A DNA stretch of 64,000 bases, from positions 1,736,001-1,800,000 of the forward strand of contig NZ_JALN02000001.1 of the NCBI RefSeq assembly GCF_000559085.1, written 5' to 3'. The position numbers were made by a program, and so were the translations under genes. Origin of the DNA: Mycolicibacterium aromaticivorans JS19b1 = JCM 16368. GTDB taxonomy: Bacteria; Actinomycetota; Actinomycetes; Mycobacteriales; Mycobacteriaceae. The notes under the pieces are model-generated. The model saw nothing but the letters and a program-made list of their open reading frames with translations, ran no database searches and was not told the origin of the DNA. This document shows, in pieces, positions 51,995 through 60,227 of this stretch. Position 1 is the stretch's first letter, and the number at the start of each line of letters is the position of its first letter.

Positions 51995-53089
51995 ATGGCA
52001 GGCGTCCTGTTCGGTCCGGACATCACCTTTCTCGGTGTCCCCCGATGCGACCTCACCGACGAATCCAGTTATGCCGACGCCGATGTCGTCATCCTCGGCG
52101 CCCCGCTGGACGGCGGCACCAACTACCGATCCGGCGCCCGGTTCGGACCGTCTGCGTTGCGTCAGGCGTGCTACCTGCCGCAGGACGGCTCCCGGCCCAG
52201 CCTCGCACTGCGGGTCGACGGCCTGAAGGATCTGCGCGTCTACGACGCCGGCGACGTGATGCTCTACAGCGGCGACATCGAGCAGGCCGTGAAGATGATC
52301 GAGGAGGACGTCTACAAAATCACCGCTGCAGGCGCCATCCCGATCGTCCTTGGCGGTGACCACACCATAGCCTGGCCGGACCACACCGGGGTCGCCCGCC
52401 ATTACGGGTTCGGCAAGGTCTCGATGATCCATTTCGACGCCCACGCCGACACCGGCGACATTCACAACGGGTCCCTCGTCGGCCACGGCACCCCGATGCG
52501 CAGGCTCATCGAATCCGGCGCGCTGCGGGGAGATCGGTTCCTGCAGCTCGGGTTACGCGGGTACTGGCCCGACGAGCCCGTACTGCAGTGGATGGCTGCG
52601 AACGGCCTGCGATCCTACGAGATGACCGAGATCGTCGCCCGGGGTCTGGAGTCGTGTCTGACGGAGGCGTTCGAGATCGCCACCAGCGACTGCGACGGTG
52701 TGTTCATCTCCGTCGACATCGACGTGTGCGATCCCGGCCATGCCCCCGGCACCGGAACACCCGAGCCTGGCGGCTTTACGGCCCGCGAGCTGCTCGACGC
52801 CGTGCGGCGCATCTGCTACGAGTTGCCCGTCGTCGGGGTGGACGTGGTCGAGGTGGCGCCGCCCTACGACCACGCCGACATCACCGCATTGCTCGGCAAT
52901 CGCGTTGTCCTGGAGGTCATCTCCGCGATCGCCCGCCGCCGCAAGGACAGGGCGAGCGGCACCACCTGGGATCCGATGCAACCGTTGCTCGCCGGACGCG
53001 AGGCGGACGAACAGCTCCGGCTGATCACCGAGGGCGAGCAAGCGCGCCGCCGCGGTGACGGCGGGGCCCGACCACACCACCACCACTGA
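51995..53089 (+). CDS. Ureohydrolase A (arginase/agmatinase family)
   Basis: 364 aa, longer than a typical agmatinase (about 305-320). All Mn-binding signatures are present: VLGGDHT, IHFDAHADTGD and ISVDIDVCDPGHAPGTGTPEPGG. Substrate entry loop YRSGARFGPSALRQACYL. It hydrolyses a guanidino group to urea plus amine by family rule; agmatine, guanidinobutyrate, guanidinopropionate and free guanidine are all possible. The C terminus adds about 40 residues ending PHHHH, a natural His run. The Shine-Dalgarno gaaagg precedes the ATG. Overlaps ureohydrolase B by one base. Confidence 0.9.
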   Translation: MAGVLFGPDITFLGVPRCDLTDESSYADADVVILGAPLDGGTNYRSGARFGPSALRQACYLPQDGSRPSLALRVDGLKDLRVYDAGDVMLYSGDIEQAVKMIEEDVYKITAAGAIPIVLGGDHTIAWPDHTGVARHYGFGKVSMIHFDAHADTGDIHNGSLVGHGTPMRRLIESGALRGDRFLQLGLRGYWPDEPVLQWMAANGLRSYEMTEIVARGLESCLTEAFEIATSDCDGVFISVDIDVCDPGHAPGTGTPEPGGFTARELLDAVRRICYELPVVGVDVVEVAPPYDHADITALLGNRVVLEVISAIARRRKDRASGTTWDPMQPLLAGREADEQLRLITEGEQARRRGDGGARPHHHH

Positions 53090-54039
53090 TGTCCGAGACA
53101 CCCGTCGGCGCCACGCCGTCGACCCAGGTCCCCCGCTACGCGGGCAAGGGCACCTTCGCGCGGATCGCCGACATCCACGAGGTGCCCGATTACGACATCG
53201 CGGTGGTGGGTCTGCCGTTCGACGGCGGCACCTCCTACCGCCCGGGGGCGCGGTTCGGCCCGATGGCGGTGCGCCAGGCGGCACGTACTCTGCGTCCCGG
53301 CTATCACGTCGAATTCGGTGTTGCCCCGTTGGACGAGGTGCAGATCGTCGACGCCGGAGACGTGACCATCACACCGTTCGACATCTCGGAAGCCTGCACG
53401 CAGATCGAGAACGGTATGCGCGACATCATCGGCCAGCGGGAGCGCAGGTTCGTCGCGATCGGCGGTGACCACACCGTCGCACTGCCGAACCTTCGCGCAC
53501 TGCACGCCGTCCACGGGCCACTGGCACTCGTGCATTTCGACGCCCACCTCGACACCTGGGACACCTATTTCAAAGCGCCGGTCACCCACGGCACCCCGTT
53601 CCGCCGGGCGTTCGAGGAGGGCCTGCTCATCGAGGACCACTCGATCCACGTCGGCATCCGCGGCCCGATCTATGACCGGATGGACCTCGAGGACGACGCC
53701 CGGATGGGATTCCGGATCATCCGGGCCGGCGACCTCGACGTGATGGGCGTCGAGACTGCCGTCGACGTCGTCGCCCGGCGGGTCGACGACCTGCCGGTGT
53801 ACCTGTCGATCGACATCGATGTCCTCGATCCCGCGTTCGCGCCCGGCACCGGCACTCCCGAATCCGGCGGGCTGACCTCCAGGGAGCTCCTGCGAATGCT
53901 GCGCCGCCTCAACGGGATCGACGTCGTCGGCGCGGATGTCGTGGAAGTCGCGCCCGCCTATGACCACGCCGAGATCACGTCGATAGCCGCCGCGACGGTG
54001 GTCTTCGATCTGCTGAGTCTGATTGTGGCGAACCGCTGA
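53089..54039 (+). CDS. Ureohydrolase B (agmatinase/guanidinobutyrase-like)
   Basis: 316 aa, standard agmatinase length. Metal signatures IGGDHTVALPNL, VHFDAHLDTWDTYF and LSIDIDVLDPAFAPGTGTPESGG are complete, and THGTPFRRA matches the conserved loop between them. The ATG shares one base with the ureohydrolase A stop, so the two are made together and could form a mixed oligomer or act on two guanidino substrates. Ends 3 nt from the stop of the convergent aldolase gene. Confidence 0.92.
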   Translation: MSETPVGATPSTQVPRYAGKGTFARIADIHEVPDYDIAVVGLPFDGGTSYRPGARFGPMAVRQAARTLRPGYHVEFGVAPLDEVQIVDAGDVTITPFDISEACTQIENGMRDIIGQRERRFVAIGGDHTVALPNLRALHAVHGPLALVHFDAHLDTWDTYFKAPVTHGTPFRRAFEEGLLIEDHSIHVGIRGPIYDRMDLEDDARMGFRIIRAGDLDVMGVETAVDVVARRVDDLPVYLSIDIDVLDPAFAPGTGTPESGGLTSRELLRMLRRLNGIDVVGADVVEVAPAYDHAEITSIAAATVVFDLLSLIVANR

Positions 54040-54042
54040 GTG

Positions 54043-54789
54043 TCAGATCGAGTCGGGGACGTAAGTCCTTTGCGCCCATTGGAATACCTGCCACGCGGCG
54101 ACCTCGTCGAACATGTCGTGCACCCGCCGGGCGGGCTCGGCTCCGATCGGCTTGGCGTCGCGCGCCTTCACCTGCACCTCCGCGCTGCGCTCCATCATCA
54201 GGAAGTATCCGACGGCCGCGTCGACACTGCCGCCGACGGTCAGCAGGCCGTGGTTGCGCAGGATCGCGGCCCTGGCTCCGCCGATGGCGGTCGCGATGCG
54301 CTTGCCGCCGTCGGTCGAGGAGATGTTGACTTCTTCGTCGTCGAAGATCTCCTGATCGCCGAAGAAGGCGCAGGCCTCCTGTGATATCGGCGCCAGCGGG
54401 GTGACCATCGCCGAAAACGGTGTGCCGTAAGGGGTGTGGCAGTGCGCGGCGGCAACGACGTCGGGGCGGGCCTCGTGCAGCGGGGCGTGGATGTAATAGG
54501 CGGCCACATTGATCTGTCCGCCGTCGACCGTCCCGTCGGCGTGCACCAGCACCAGATCGTCGGGGGTCATGAACCGGAACGGCACCCCGTAGCGGCCGAG
54601 CCAGAAAGACTCGGGCTGCTCCGGGTCGCGAGCCGAGATGTGCCCGTCGCCCAGCGAACCCCAGCCCATGGCGCCGAACACCCGGTACGCCAGCGCCAGC
54701 CGCCGCTTGCGGTGCTCTCGCAGTTCGACCGGATCGGTGATCACCGGTTCGCCGGTGTACGGGTCGAGAAAATTGCTCGGGTCAGTCAC
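54043..54789 (-). CDS. Class II aldolase/adducin family protein
   Basis: 248 aa. Zn-binding and fold motifs: GDGHISARDPE, VAAAHCHTPYGTPFSAM (His pair) and AILRNHGLLTVGG. The family includes fuculose/rhamnulose aldolases and decarboxylases acting on hydroxy-keto acids. The ATG at 54789 gives MTDPSNFLDPYTGEPV. Divergent from the D-2-hydroxyacid dehydrogenase, with a TATCGAAAT-containing palindrome between. It may process the carbon skeleton left after guanidine removal. Confidence 0.85.
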   Translation of the reverse strand: MTDPSNFLDPYTGEPVITDPVELREHRKRRLALAYRVFGAMGWGSLGDGHISARDPEQPESFWLGRYGVPFRFMTPDDLVLVHADGTVDGGQINVAAYYIHAPLHEARPDVVAAAHCHTPYGTPFSAMVTPLAPISQEACAFFGDQEIFDDEEVNISSTDGGKRIATAIGGARAAILRNHGLLTVGGSVDAAVGYFLMMERSAEVQVKARDAKPIGAEPARRVHDMFDEVAAWQVFQWAQRTYVPDSI

Positions 54790-54814
54790 GATGGTCCTAT
54801 TCCAATATGCTTTC

Positions 54815-54833
54815 CAATACGATATCGAAATTG
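54815..54833. promoter_or_regulatory. Imperfect palindrome with TATCGAAAT motif
   Basis: CAATACGATATCGAAATTG, centred on CGATATCG, lies between the divergent aldolase and dehydrogenase genes. Two copies of TTCCAATA (54800-54807, 54812-54819) adjoin it. TATCGAAAT recurs upstream of the creatininase gene, suggesting a shared regulator such as the GntR at the window end. Confidence 0.4.
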
Positions 54834-54868
54834 TTCTCCCGCGTCGTGGTGAGCCGAACGGAGCTGCG

Positions 54869-55840
54869 TTGTCTAGTCACTCCCGGGTACTGGTACTCGC
54901 CGAACCCGACCCCGAGCTGCCTCCCCCGCCGCTAGCGCTGATACCGGCCGGGGTCGAGGTCGTGGAGGTGCACGGGACACCCACCGGTGACCAGCTCGCC
55001 GGGGCCGAGGTGCTGTACGTGTGGGACCACCGCTTCGCTGACCTGGCGGCGGTGTTGCGTCGCGCTGACCGGTTGCGCTGGGTGCACGCCGCGTCGGTCG
55101 GGGTCAACCGGCTGATCTGTCCTGAACTCGCCGAGCGCGGCATCACACTCACCAACTCGCGCGGCGTCTTCGACGTCTCGATCGCCGAGTGGGTGCTCGC
55201 GGCAACACTCAGCTTCATCAAAGGGTTTCCGCGCACTCTCGCACTGCAGCGCGAACACACCTGGCAGTACCGCACCACGGGCCGGCTGGCCGGCAAGCGG
55301 GCCGCCGTCGTCGGCACCGGTTCGATCGGTCGAGCCATCGCCGACCGTCTGAGCAGGCTCGATGTTCAGGTGACGCTGGTCGGCCGAACCGCGGGTGCGG
55401 ACCAGACCTTCGGCGCCGTGCGCGGATCGGACGACCTGCTCTCGGTGGCGACCGACGTCGACATGCTGGTCGCGGCGGTGCCGCTGACCGCGGCGACGAC
55501 CGGGCTGATCGACGCGGAGGTGCTCGCCGCGCTGGGGCCGGCCGGCTTCGTGGTCAACATCGGCCGGGGACCCACGGTGGTCGAGAGCGAGCTCATCGAG
55601 GCGCTGCAGACAGGCACCGTCGCCGGCGCCGCGCTCGACGTGTTCGAGGTCGAGCCGCTGCCCGCGGACTCGCCGCTGTGGTCGATGCCAAACGTTCTGG
55701 TGTCTCCGCACATGTCCGGCGATTACGTGGGTTTCGAGGTCGACATGATGGGCGTGTTCGTCGACAACCTCAGGCGCTGGCTGCGCGGCGACCAGCTGCA
55801 CAACATCGTCGACCCGGACTTCGGGTACGTGCGGGGCTGA
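54869..55840 (+). CDS. D-isomer-specific 2-hydroxyacid dehydrogenase
   Basis: 323 aa. NAD(P)-binding Rossmann loop VVGTGSIGRAIAD, catalytic Arg in NIGRGPTVVE, Glu in DVFEVEPLP and His in SPHMSGD. It interconverts a 2-keto and a D-2-hydroxy acid, such as glyoxylate or pyruvate analogues. The TTG at 54869 is chosen: cggag lies about 5 nt upstream and the protein homology begins there; the long upstream frame reads into the aldolase gene. Probably reduces or oxidises a product of the surrounding catabolic genes. Confidence 0.8.
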   Translation: MSSHSRVLVLAEPDPELPPPPLALIPAGVEVVEVHGTPTGDQLAGAEVLYVWDHRFADLAAVLRRADRLRWVHAASVGVNRLICPELAERGITLTNSRGVFDVSIAEWVLAATLSFIKGFPRTLALQREHTWQYRTTGRLAGKRAAVVGTGSIGRAIADRLSRLDVQVTLVGRTAGADQTFGAVRGSDDLLSVATDVDMLVAAVPLTAATTGLIDAEVLAALGPAGFVVNIGRGPTVVESELIEALQTGTVAGAALDVFEVEPLPADSPLWSMPNVLVSPHMSGDYVGFEVDMMGVFVDNLRRWLRGDQLHNIVDPDFGYVRG

Positions 55841-55856
55841 CCGCTACTGTTGTCGG

Positions 55857-56633
55857 TCAGCTCACCTCTTCGACGGTCTCATACCACCGCTTTCGGGTGC
55901 CTATCTTGGCTCGTAGCCGCCACCGGCGCGACTTGGGCGCGCCCGCCAGATGCTCTTTTAGCTCGCCGATTCGAGCGCGCACCCGGTCGGCCACCTCCTG
56001 CACGAGATCGGGCCGGCCGACCCAATCATGCAGCCTGGACAGATTCAGATCGGCCGAATACCAAAAGCCCCAGTCGTCGCACAACACTGTGACGATGCGC
56101 TCGAGCCCGATGTCGCCGTCGACGTCGGTACCGAACCGGTGCTCCCCCAGCAGGACGGTCAGGTCGACGAGGTCGTTGACCGTCAGCTCGTGGATCTGCA
56201 GCTTCGACAACAGAAGATCGGCGAGCGTCACACACGGCACTGCGAGCTCGAGGCGGTCGAGGAAGCCGATCGAATGAGCCATCACCAGGGCGTCCATGAA
56301 GATGTCGATCTTGATGCCGGTGTCTGGATGGGCGAAGATCTGCCGCTTGATGCCCCACTCCCGGAGTCCGCGCGCCGCCGGATCCGCTTCATAACCCTCG
56401 CCTTGGAGGAAGGCGTCGATGCGTCGGTGATCGCGGTCGCGGGCCCAGAAGTCGATGTCGTAGAACGGCCGTCGGCCCAGTTCCTGCATCAGCCGGTTGT
56501 GTGCCGAGCAGTGTAGGTGCACGGCGACCGAGCCGGTGATCCGGAGCAGCAACTCCTGCGCCGCCGCGGCCTCGACGAGGCGGGTGGCCTCGCCCGGTAT
56601 CCGCTCCGATCGCGCCCGGGTGGCGATGTCCAT
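55857..56633 (-). CDS. Nucleotidyltransferase-fold protein
   Basis: 258 aa. ITGSVAVHLHC followed by PFYDIDFWARDRDHRRI resembles the G-S/G and D-x-D motifs of the pol-beta nucleotidyltransferase superfamily, and KIDIFMDAL supplies the third acidic residue. The later part (LADLLLSKLQIHELTVNDLVDLTVLL) matches the helical half of uncharacterised members. A role in modifying a small molecule or protein by AMP or UMP is possible; no antitoxin is adjacent. Last gene of the MPPE-permease operon, 3 nt after the permease stop. Confidence 0.65.
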   Translation of the reverse strand: MDIATRARSERIPGEATRLVEAAAAQELLLRITGSVAVHLHCSAHNRLMQELGRRPFYDIDFWARDRDHRRIDAFLQGEGYEADPAARGLREWGIKRQIFAHPDTGIKIDIFMDALVMAHSIGFLDRLELAVPCVTLADLLLSKLQIHELTVNDLVDLTVLLGEHRFGTDVDGDIGLERIVTVLCDDWGFWYSADLNLSRLHDWVGRPDLVQEVADRVRARIGELKEHLAGAPKSRRWRLRAKIGTRKRWYETVEEVS

Positions 56634-56636
56634 GTG

Positions 56637-58235
56637 CTACTCCACCGGGATCTCGCTGAAGCGGCCTTCGAGGTCGGCGCCCTTGCGGGTCTGGTAGGCC
56701 CGGAAGGCCAGGTACCAACTGAGTCCGAACACTGTGACGACGACGGTCATGATCAGGGACAGATGGTTGTTGGCGCCGTAGGCGGCGTCGACCAGCAGGC
56801 GGTAGAACACGAAAGCCACGCAGGCAAAGGCGATTACGCCGATCACCGAGATGACCGGAACCTGACCCCAGCGATAGGCGATCGGGGAGGACTCGAACTC
56901 CCGCTTGCGCCGGAACGGGAAGACGATCGCCGCCAGGCAGACACCCATGAACGGGACGCACTGGCCCAGGAACCCGCCGAGCACCAGCACCGAGTCGGTG
57001 AAGGAGTACAGGCACAGCCACACAAAGGCAATGGCGGCCGACAGCGCGAGTGCGAACGTGGGCGTGTGGAACTTCACCGATACCGACGAGAACCACTTGG
57101 GCGCCATCCCGTCCAGCGACCAGGCCAGCATGCTGCGCGTGGAGACGATCAGCGAGCTGGCACCGACGAAGAACAGCAGGGACAGTACCCACAGGCTGTT
57201 GATCACTGTGAGGACGGGACTGCCACCGGCAATACCGGTGTAGAGGTTGACATACGGTGCGGCGTCGAGCGGGAATTTGTCCGGTGGCACTTCGGTCGAG
57301 GCCAGCATGAAGGCGCTCCCGAAGGCAGCGCGGTACAGAAACATCAGCAGCATCATTGCCAGGCCCATCGTGACGACGGCCAGGGTCATGCCGCGAAGCT
57401 GGCTGCGCTGGCCATCCTTCACCTCACCGCTGAAGCTCACCGACAAGACCGCGAACCACAACGAGAACGCCGGCCAGGCCGCGAAGAAGGTGGTCTGCGC
57501 GAAGCTGAACGGGTGTGACGTGTCGCCGGCCGCGGCGACGACGTTGTCGTAGGCGCCCTGGCCCGCGACCGCGTCGAAGTTCTGGTGGAAGTTCAGCACG
57601 CCCGTCGCGGCCAGGGCCAGCGTGACGAACGTGACAAGCAGGCTCACCGCCGTGACGTAGCTGGCCCACCGCTGGAAGCGGAAATACATTGCGGCGCCAC
57701 GGTATTGGACGATCGAGAACACGCCGATCACCAGCAAGCCGCCGACGAACAACCCCCACTTGCCCGCGAACCAATTGCCTGCAGCGATCAGTGTGGCGTT
57801 GTGTTCCTGAACGCCAAGCGAACTCAGCATCGGCGCGATCCCGAACTTCGACAGGAAGGCGCCGTTGACTCCGGTGTAGAAGAGCTGCCAGAAGATTAGC
57901 GAGATGCTCAAGACCATCCCCACCACCGGATGCAGGATCCGCGACATGAACACGTAGTCCCCGCCGGAGCGGGGATACACCATGCTCAGCAGGGCGTAAC
58001 AGCCGGCGATGAACAGCCCGGCCACCGTCGCAAACAGGGTCGCTAATTCCATCGACGCGCCGGGGTAGAACTGCCAGGCGGCGACGATGAAAATGATGTA
58101 ACCCAAGGCGATCTGCTGCCATCCGTAGAACATGACATCGTCGGTTCGCACTTGGCGGACCAGCCCGGAGCTGGCCCGGGTGAAGATGCCTGGGGCGCTG
58201 GGCACCCCGGCGTTGGCATTGCGTATAACGGTCAT
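56637..58235 (-). CDS. APC-superfamily amino acid/amine permease
   Basis: 532 aa with 12 or more predicted helices. The PRSGGDYVFMSR motif near residue 90 and the general layout fit amino acid, polyamine and organocation transporters. Imports an amine or amino acid by ion coupling; the neighbourhood of ureohydrolases and a creatininase homologue suggests a guanidino compound. The ATG at 58235 has aggggt upstream and lies 5 nt after the metallophosphoesterase stop. Confidence 0.85.
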   Translation of the reverse strand: MTVIRNANAGVPSAPGIFTRASSGLVRQVRTDDVMFYGWQQIALGYIIFIVAAWQFYPGASMELATLFATVAGLFIAGCYALLSMVYPRSGGDYVFMSRILHPVVGMVLSISLIFWQLFYTGVNGAFLSKFGIAPMLSSLGVQEHNATLIAAGNWFAGKWGLFVGGLLVIGVFSIVQYRGAAMYFRFQRWASYVTAVSLLVTFVTLALAATGVLNFHQNFDAVAGQGAYDNVVAAAGDTSHPFSFAQTTFFAAWPAFSLWFAVLSVSFSGEVKDGQRSQLRGMTLAVVTMGLAMMLLMFLYRAAFGSAFMLASTEVPPDKFPLDAAPYVNLYTGIAGGSPVLTVINSLWVLSLLFFVGASSLIVSTRSMLAWSLDGMAPKWFSSVSVKFHTPTFALALSAAIAFVWLCLYSFTDSVLVLGGFLGQCVPFMGVCLAAIVFPFRRKREFESSPIAYRWGQVPVISVIGVIAFACVAFVFYRLLVDAAYGANNHLSLIMTVVVTVFGLSWYLAFRAYQTRKGADLEGRFSEIPVE

Positions 58236-58240
58236 ACCGA

Positions 58241-59188
58241 TCAACCCCTAACCAGGCTGGTGTTCACGACGCCCCGTCGTTCCTCGAGATCGATGAGCAG
58301 GCCGCCCAGGACCCCTTCGCTGTACTCGCTGCCTGGGTTGCCGATTGGTACCCCGGCGAGGTCGCGCACCCCCCTCGACTCGTGAATGTGGCCGTGCAGG
58401 CCGAGGAGCGGCTTGTAGGTGGTGATCGCGTCGCGGGTCGCGGTGCTGCCGACCGGAACCATGTGCGGTCCGCTGGCCGTCACGACGGCGCGCAGGTCCT
58501 CGTCGAGTTCGGGGGCGTAGTCCAGTCCCGAACCATGCGGCGGGACATGCAGATTCATGATCGTTTTGCCCGGATCTTCGACTTTGGCCATGACCTCGTC
58601 GATGCGGCGGCCGAGCTGGTCCTCGGTGATGTCACGCGGGCATGCCCACGGTCCGATGTTGCCGTAGCCCATGCCCATCAGCTGGTAGCCGCCGGCGAGC
58701 TCCAGGACGGTGCCGTTGGGATCCTCAATCAGGCTCGAGGCCCGCAGCATATCGTCGACCTCGAAGTAGTCGTCGTTGCCGCCGCTGACCAGCACCCGCA
58801 CGCCCGCGCCCGCGAGCCGGTCCTCGGCCATGTCGATCCAGCGCTCGACGCGTTGCAGAATCAGGGTCCGGAACAGTTCGTCGGTCTTGTCCTGGTCGCC
58901 GGCGTAGGTCTCGTACTCGTCCGGGGTGGTGACGAACGCGTACTCGCCGGCGTCGGCGATCATGGCCAGCAATCCGTCCAACTGTGCCCCGGCGCCGACC
59001 TTGCGCTCGATCCCCGCGAATCGCGCCTTGAACTTGTCCTTTTTGTACTCGATCACCGGCACGATGAATTTCCCGGTGATGTCGCCGCCGATCATGATCG
59101 TGTCGCACTCGTAGTGCTTCGGGGTGGCGAGAAACTTCTTCCAGCAGCGTTCGCTGCCGTGGATGTCACTGCAAAAATACATGCGCAC
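58241..59188 (-). CDS. Calcineurin-like metallophosphoesterase
   Basis: 315 aa with the five blocks of the family: FCSDIHG, MIGGDITG, VSGGNDDYF, NLHVPPHG and GLHGHIHES. It hydrolyses a phosphomono- or diester with two metal ions. The GTG at 59188 is used because ggagg lies 7 nt upstream; the ATG two codons later is an alternative. The longer upstream frame enters the creatininase gene. First gene of the leftward operon with the permease and nucleotidyltransferase-fold protein. Substrate unknown. Confidence 0.85.
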   Translation of the reverse strand: MRMYFCSDIHGSERCWKKFLATPKHYECDTIMIGGDITGKFIVPVIEYKKDKFKARFAGIERKVGAGAQLDGLLAMIADAGEYAFVTTPDEYETYAGDQDKTDELFRTLILQRVERWIDMAEDRLAGAGVRVLVSGGNDDYFEVDDMLRASSLIEDPNGTVLELAGGYQLMGMGYGNIGPWACPRDITEDQLGRRIDEVMAKVEDPGKTIMNLHVPPHGSGLDYAPELDEDLRAVVTASGPHMVPVGSTATRDAITTYKPLLGLHGHIHESRGVRDLAGVPIGNPGSEYSEGVLGGLLIDLEERRGVVNTSLVRG

Positions 59189-59274
59189 GGGGGCGCCTCC
59201 AAGGGGCAAAAGGGGCGGGGAACCGACCAGAAGTGAACGTATGGGTCCCATGTTTCCAAGGCGATAATTGCCCG

Positions 59275-59361
59275 TGTCGATATAGTATCGAAATCGCCGC
59301 GAGTCGCTGATTGTGTTATCACTAAAGCATCTTTTGACGTAAACAGATAATGTATCGATTT
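59275..59361. promoter_or_regulatory. Divergent regulatory region with two TATCGA sites
   Basis: CGATA-TAG-TATCG (59278-59290) is a perfect 5-bp-arm palindrome followed by AAATC, and TGTATCGATTT (59351-59361) repeats the core. They flank an A+T-rich stretch in the 204-nt region between the metallophosphoesterase and creatininase starts. The motif is shared with 54815-54833. Regulator unidentified. Confidence 0.4.
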
Positions 59362-59392
59362 GGTGCCTTGCGCACCGCGGCGAAGGTGAGTG

Positions 59393-60226
59393 ATGACGGA
59401 CGACATGATGAGCCCCACCCTCGGGGCCGGCACAGCCGAATACGAGTGGATGACCTGGCCGGAGATCGCCGCGGCCGCCGCCGCCGATGCACCGGTGGTG
59501 GTCGCCGTGGGTGCGACCGAGCAGCACGGCCCCCACCTCCCCGTGAACGCCGATTGGGTAGTGCCTCAAGCCCTTCTGCGACTCGCGGCGGCCAAGCGCC
59601 CGTTCGTCGTGGGACCACCTCTGCGGCTGGGCTACCGGTCACGCCCGGCAAGCGGCGGCGGCCAGCAGTTCCCCGGAACGCTGTCACTGCGGGCCACCAC
59701 ATTCATCGCGATGCTCGAAGACGTTCTCGAAGAGCTCATCCGCACCGGTTTCCGGCGGATCATGTTGTACAGCTGGCATTTCGAGAATGCGAACTTCGTC
59801 TACGAGCCGGCGTACCTGGTGTCGGGGCGCTTCCCCGGCGTGAAGATCGTCGTCGTCGAGAACGGGATGCCCGACTTCCGAGCCGCCGACCTGGACGTGT
59901 TGTTCCCAGACGGATTTCCCGGCCTGGCGCTCGAGCATGCCGCGGTCATCGAGACCTCGCTGTTCGAATACCTGCGGCCCGCCACGGTGCGCATGGACCG
60001 CATCGTCGATGACGCGCCGGCCCGCAACGTCCCATGGGACGTGCTTCCGATCGACCCGTCGATGTCGACCGCCTCCGGAATCCTGGCATCCGCGACCCAG
60101 GCCACCGCCATCAAAGGGAAGCTGTTGGCCGAGCGGATCGTCGACCACATCGTGTCCATCCTCGACACGGAGTTCGAACCCGTCGAACGGGTTTCGATGT
60201 CACTGACCGCCGATCAGGTGAGTTGA
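59393..60226 (+). CDS. Creatininase-family amidohydrolase
   Basis: 277 aa and closer to true creatinine amidohydrolase than to mycofactocin MftE. It keeps the metal ligands in AVGATEQHGPHLPVNAD (Glu, His and Asp) and in SWHFENANF (His and Glu), plus YRSRPASGGGQQFPGTLSL and the C-terminal DVLPIDPSMSTASGILASA. The active-site Tyr of NGHYEN is Phe here and the Trp-rich lid segment is changed, so the substrate may not be creatinine. It hydrolyses a cyclic amide by family rule. The ATG at 59393 follows gaaggtgag. Starts the rightward operon. Confidence 0.85.
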   Translation: MTDDMMSPTLGAGTAEYEWMTWPEIAAAAAADAPVVVAVGATEQHGPHLPVNADWVVPQALLRLAAAKRPFVVGPPLRLGYRSRPASGGGQQFPGTLSLRATTFIAMLEDVLEELIRTGFRRIMLYSWHFENANFVYEPAYLVSGRFPGVKIVVVENGMPDFRAADLDVLFPDGFPGLALEHAAVIETSLFEYLRPATVRMDRIVDDAPARNVPWDVLPIDPSMSTASGILASATQATAIKGKLLAERIVDHIVSILDTEFEPVERVSMSLTADQVS

Positions 60227-60227
60227 C

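Noticed and set aside
53050..53089. C-terminal His run of ureohydrolase A as a cloning tag
   Set aside because: It is in natural genomic context and overlaps the next gene by one base; a short His run can occur naturally.
55857..56633. AbiEii-type toxin of an abortive infection system
   Set aside because: Only a nucleotidyltransferase-like fold is visible; no AbiEi antitoxin is adjacent and the gene sits in a transporter operon.
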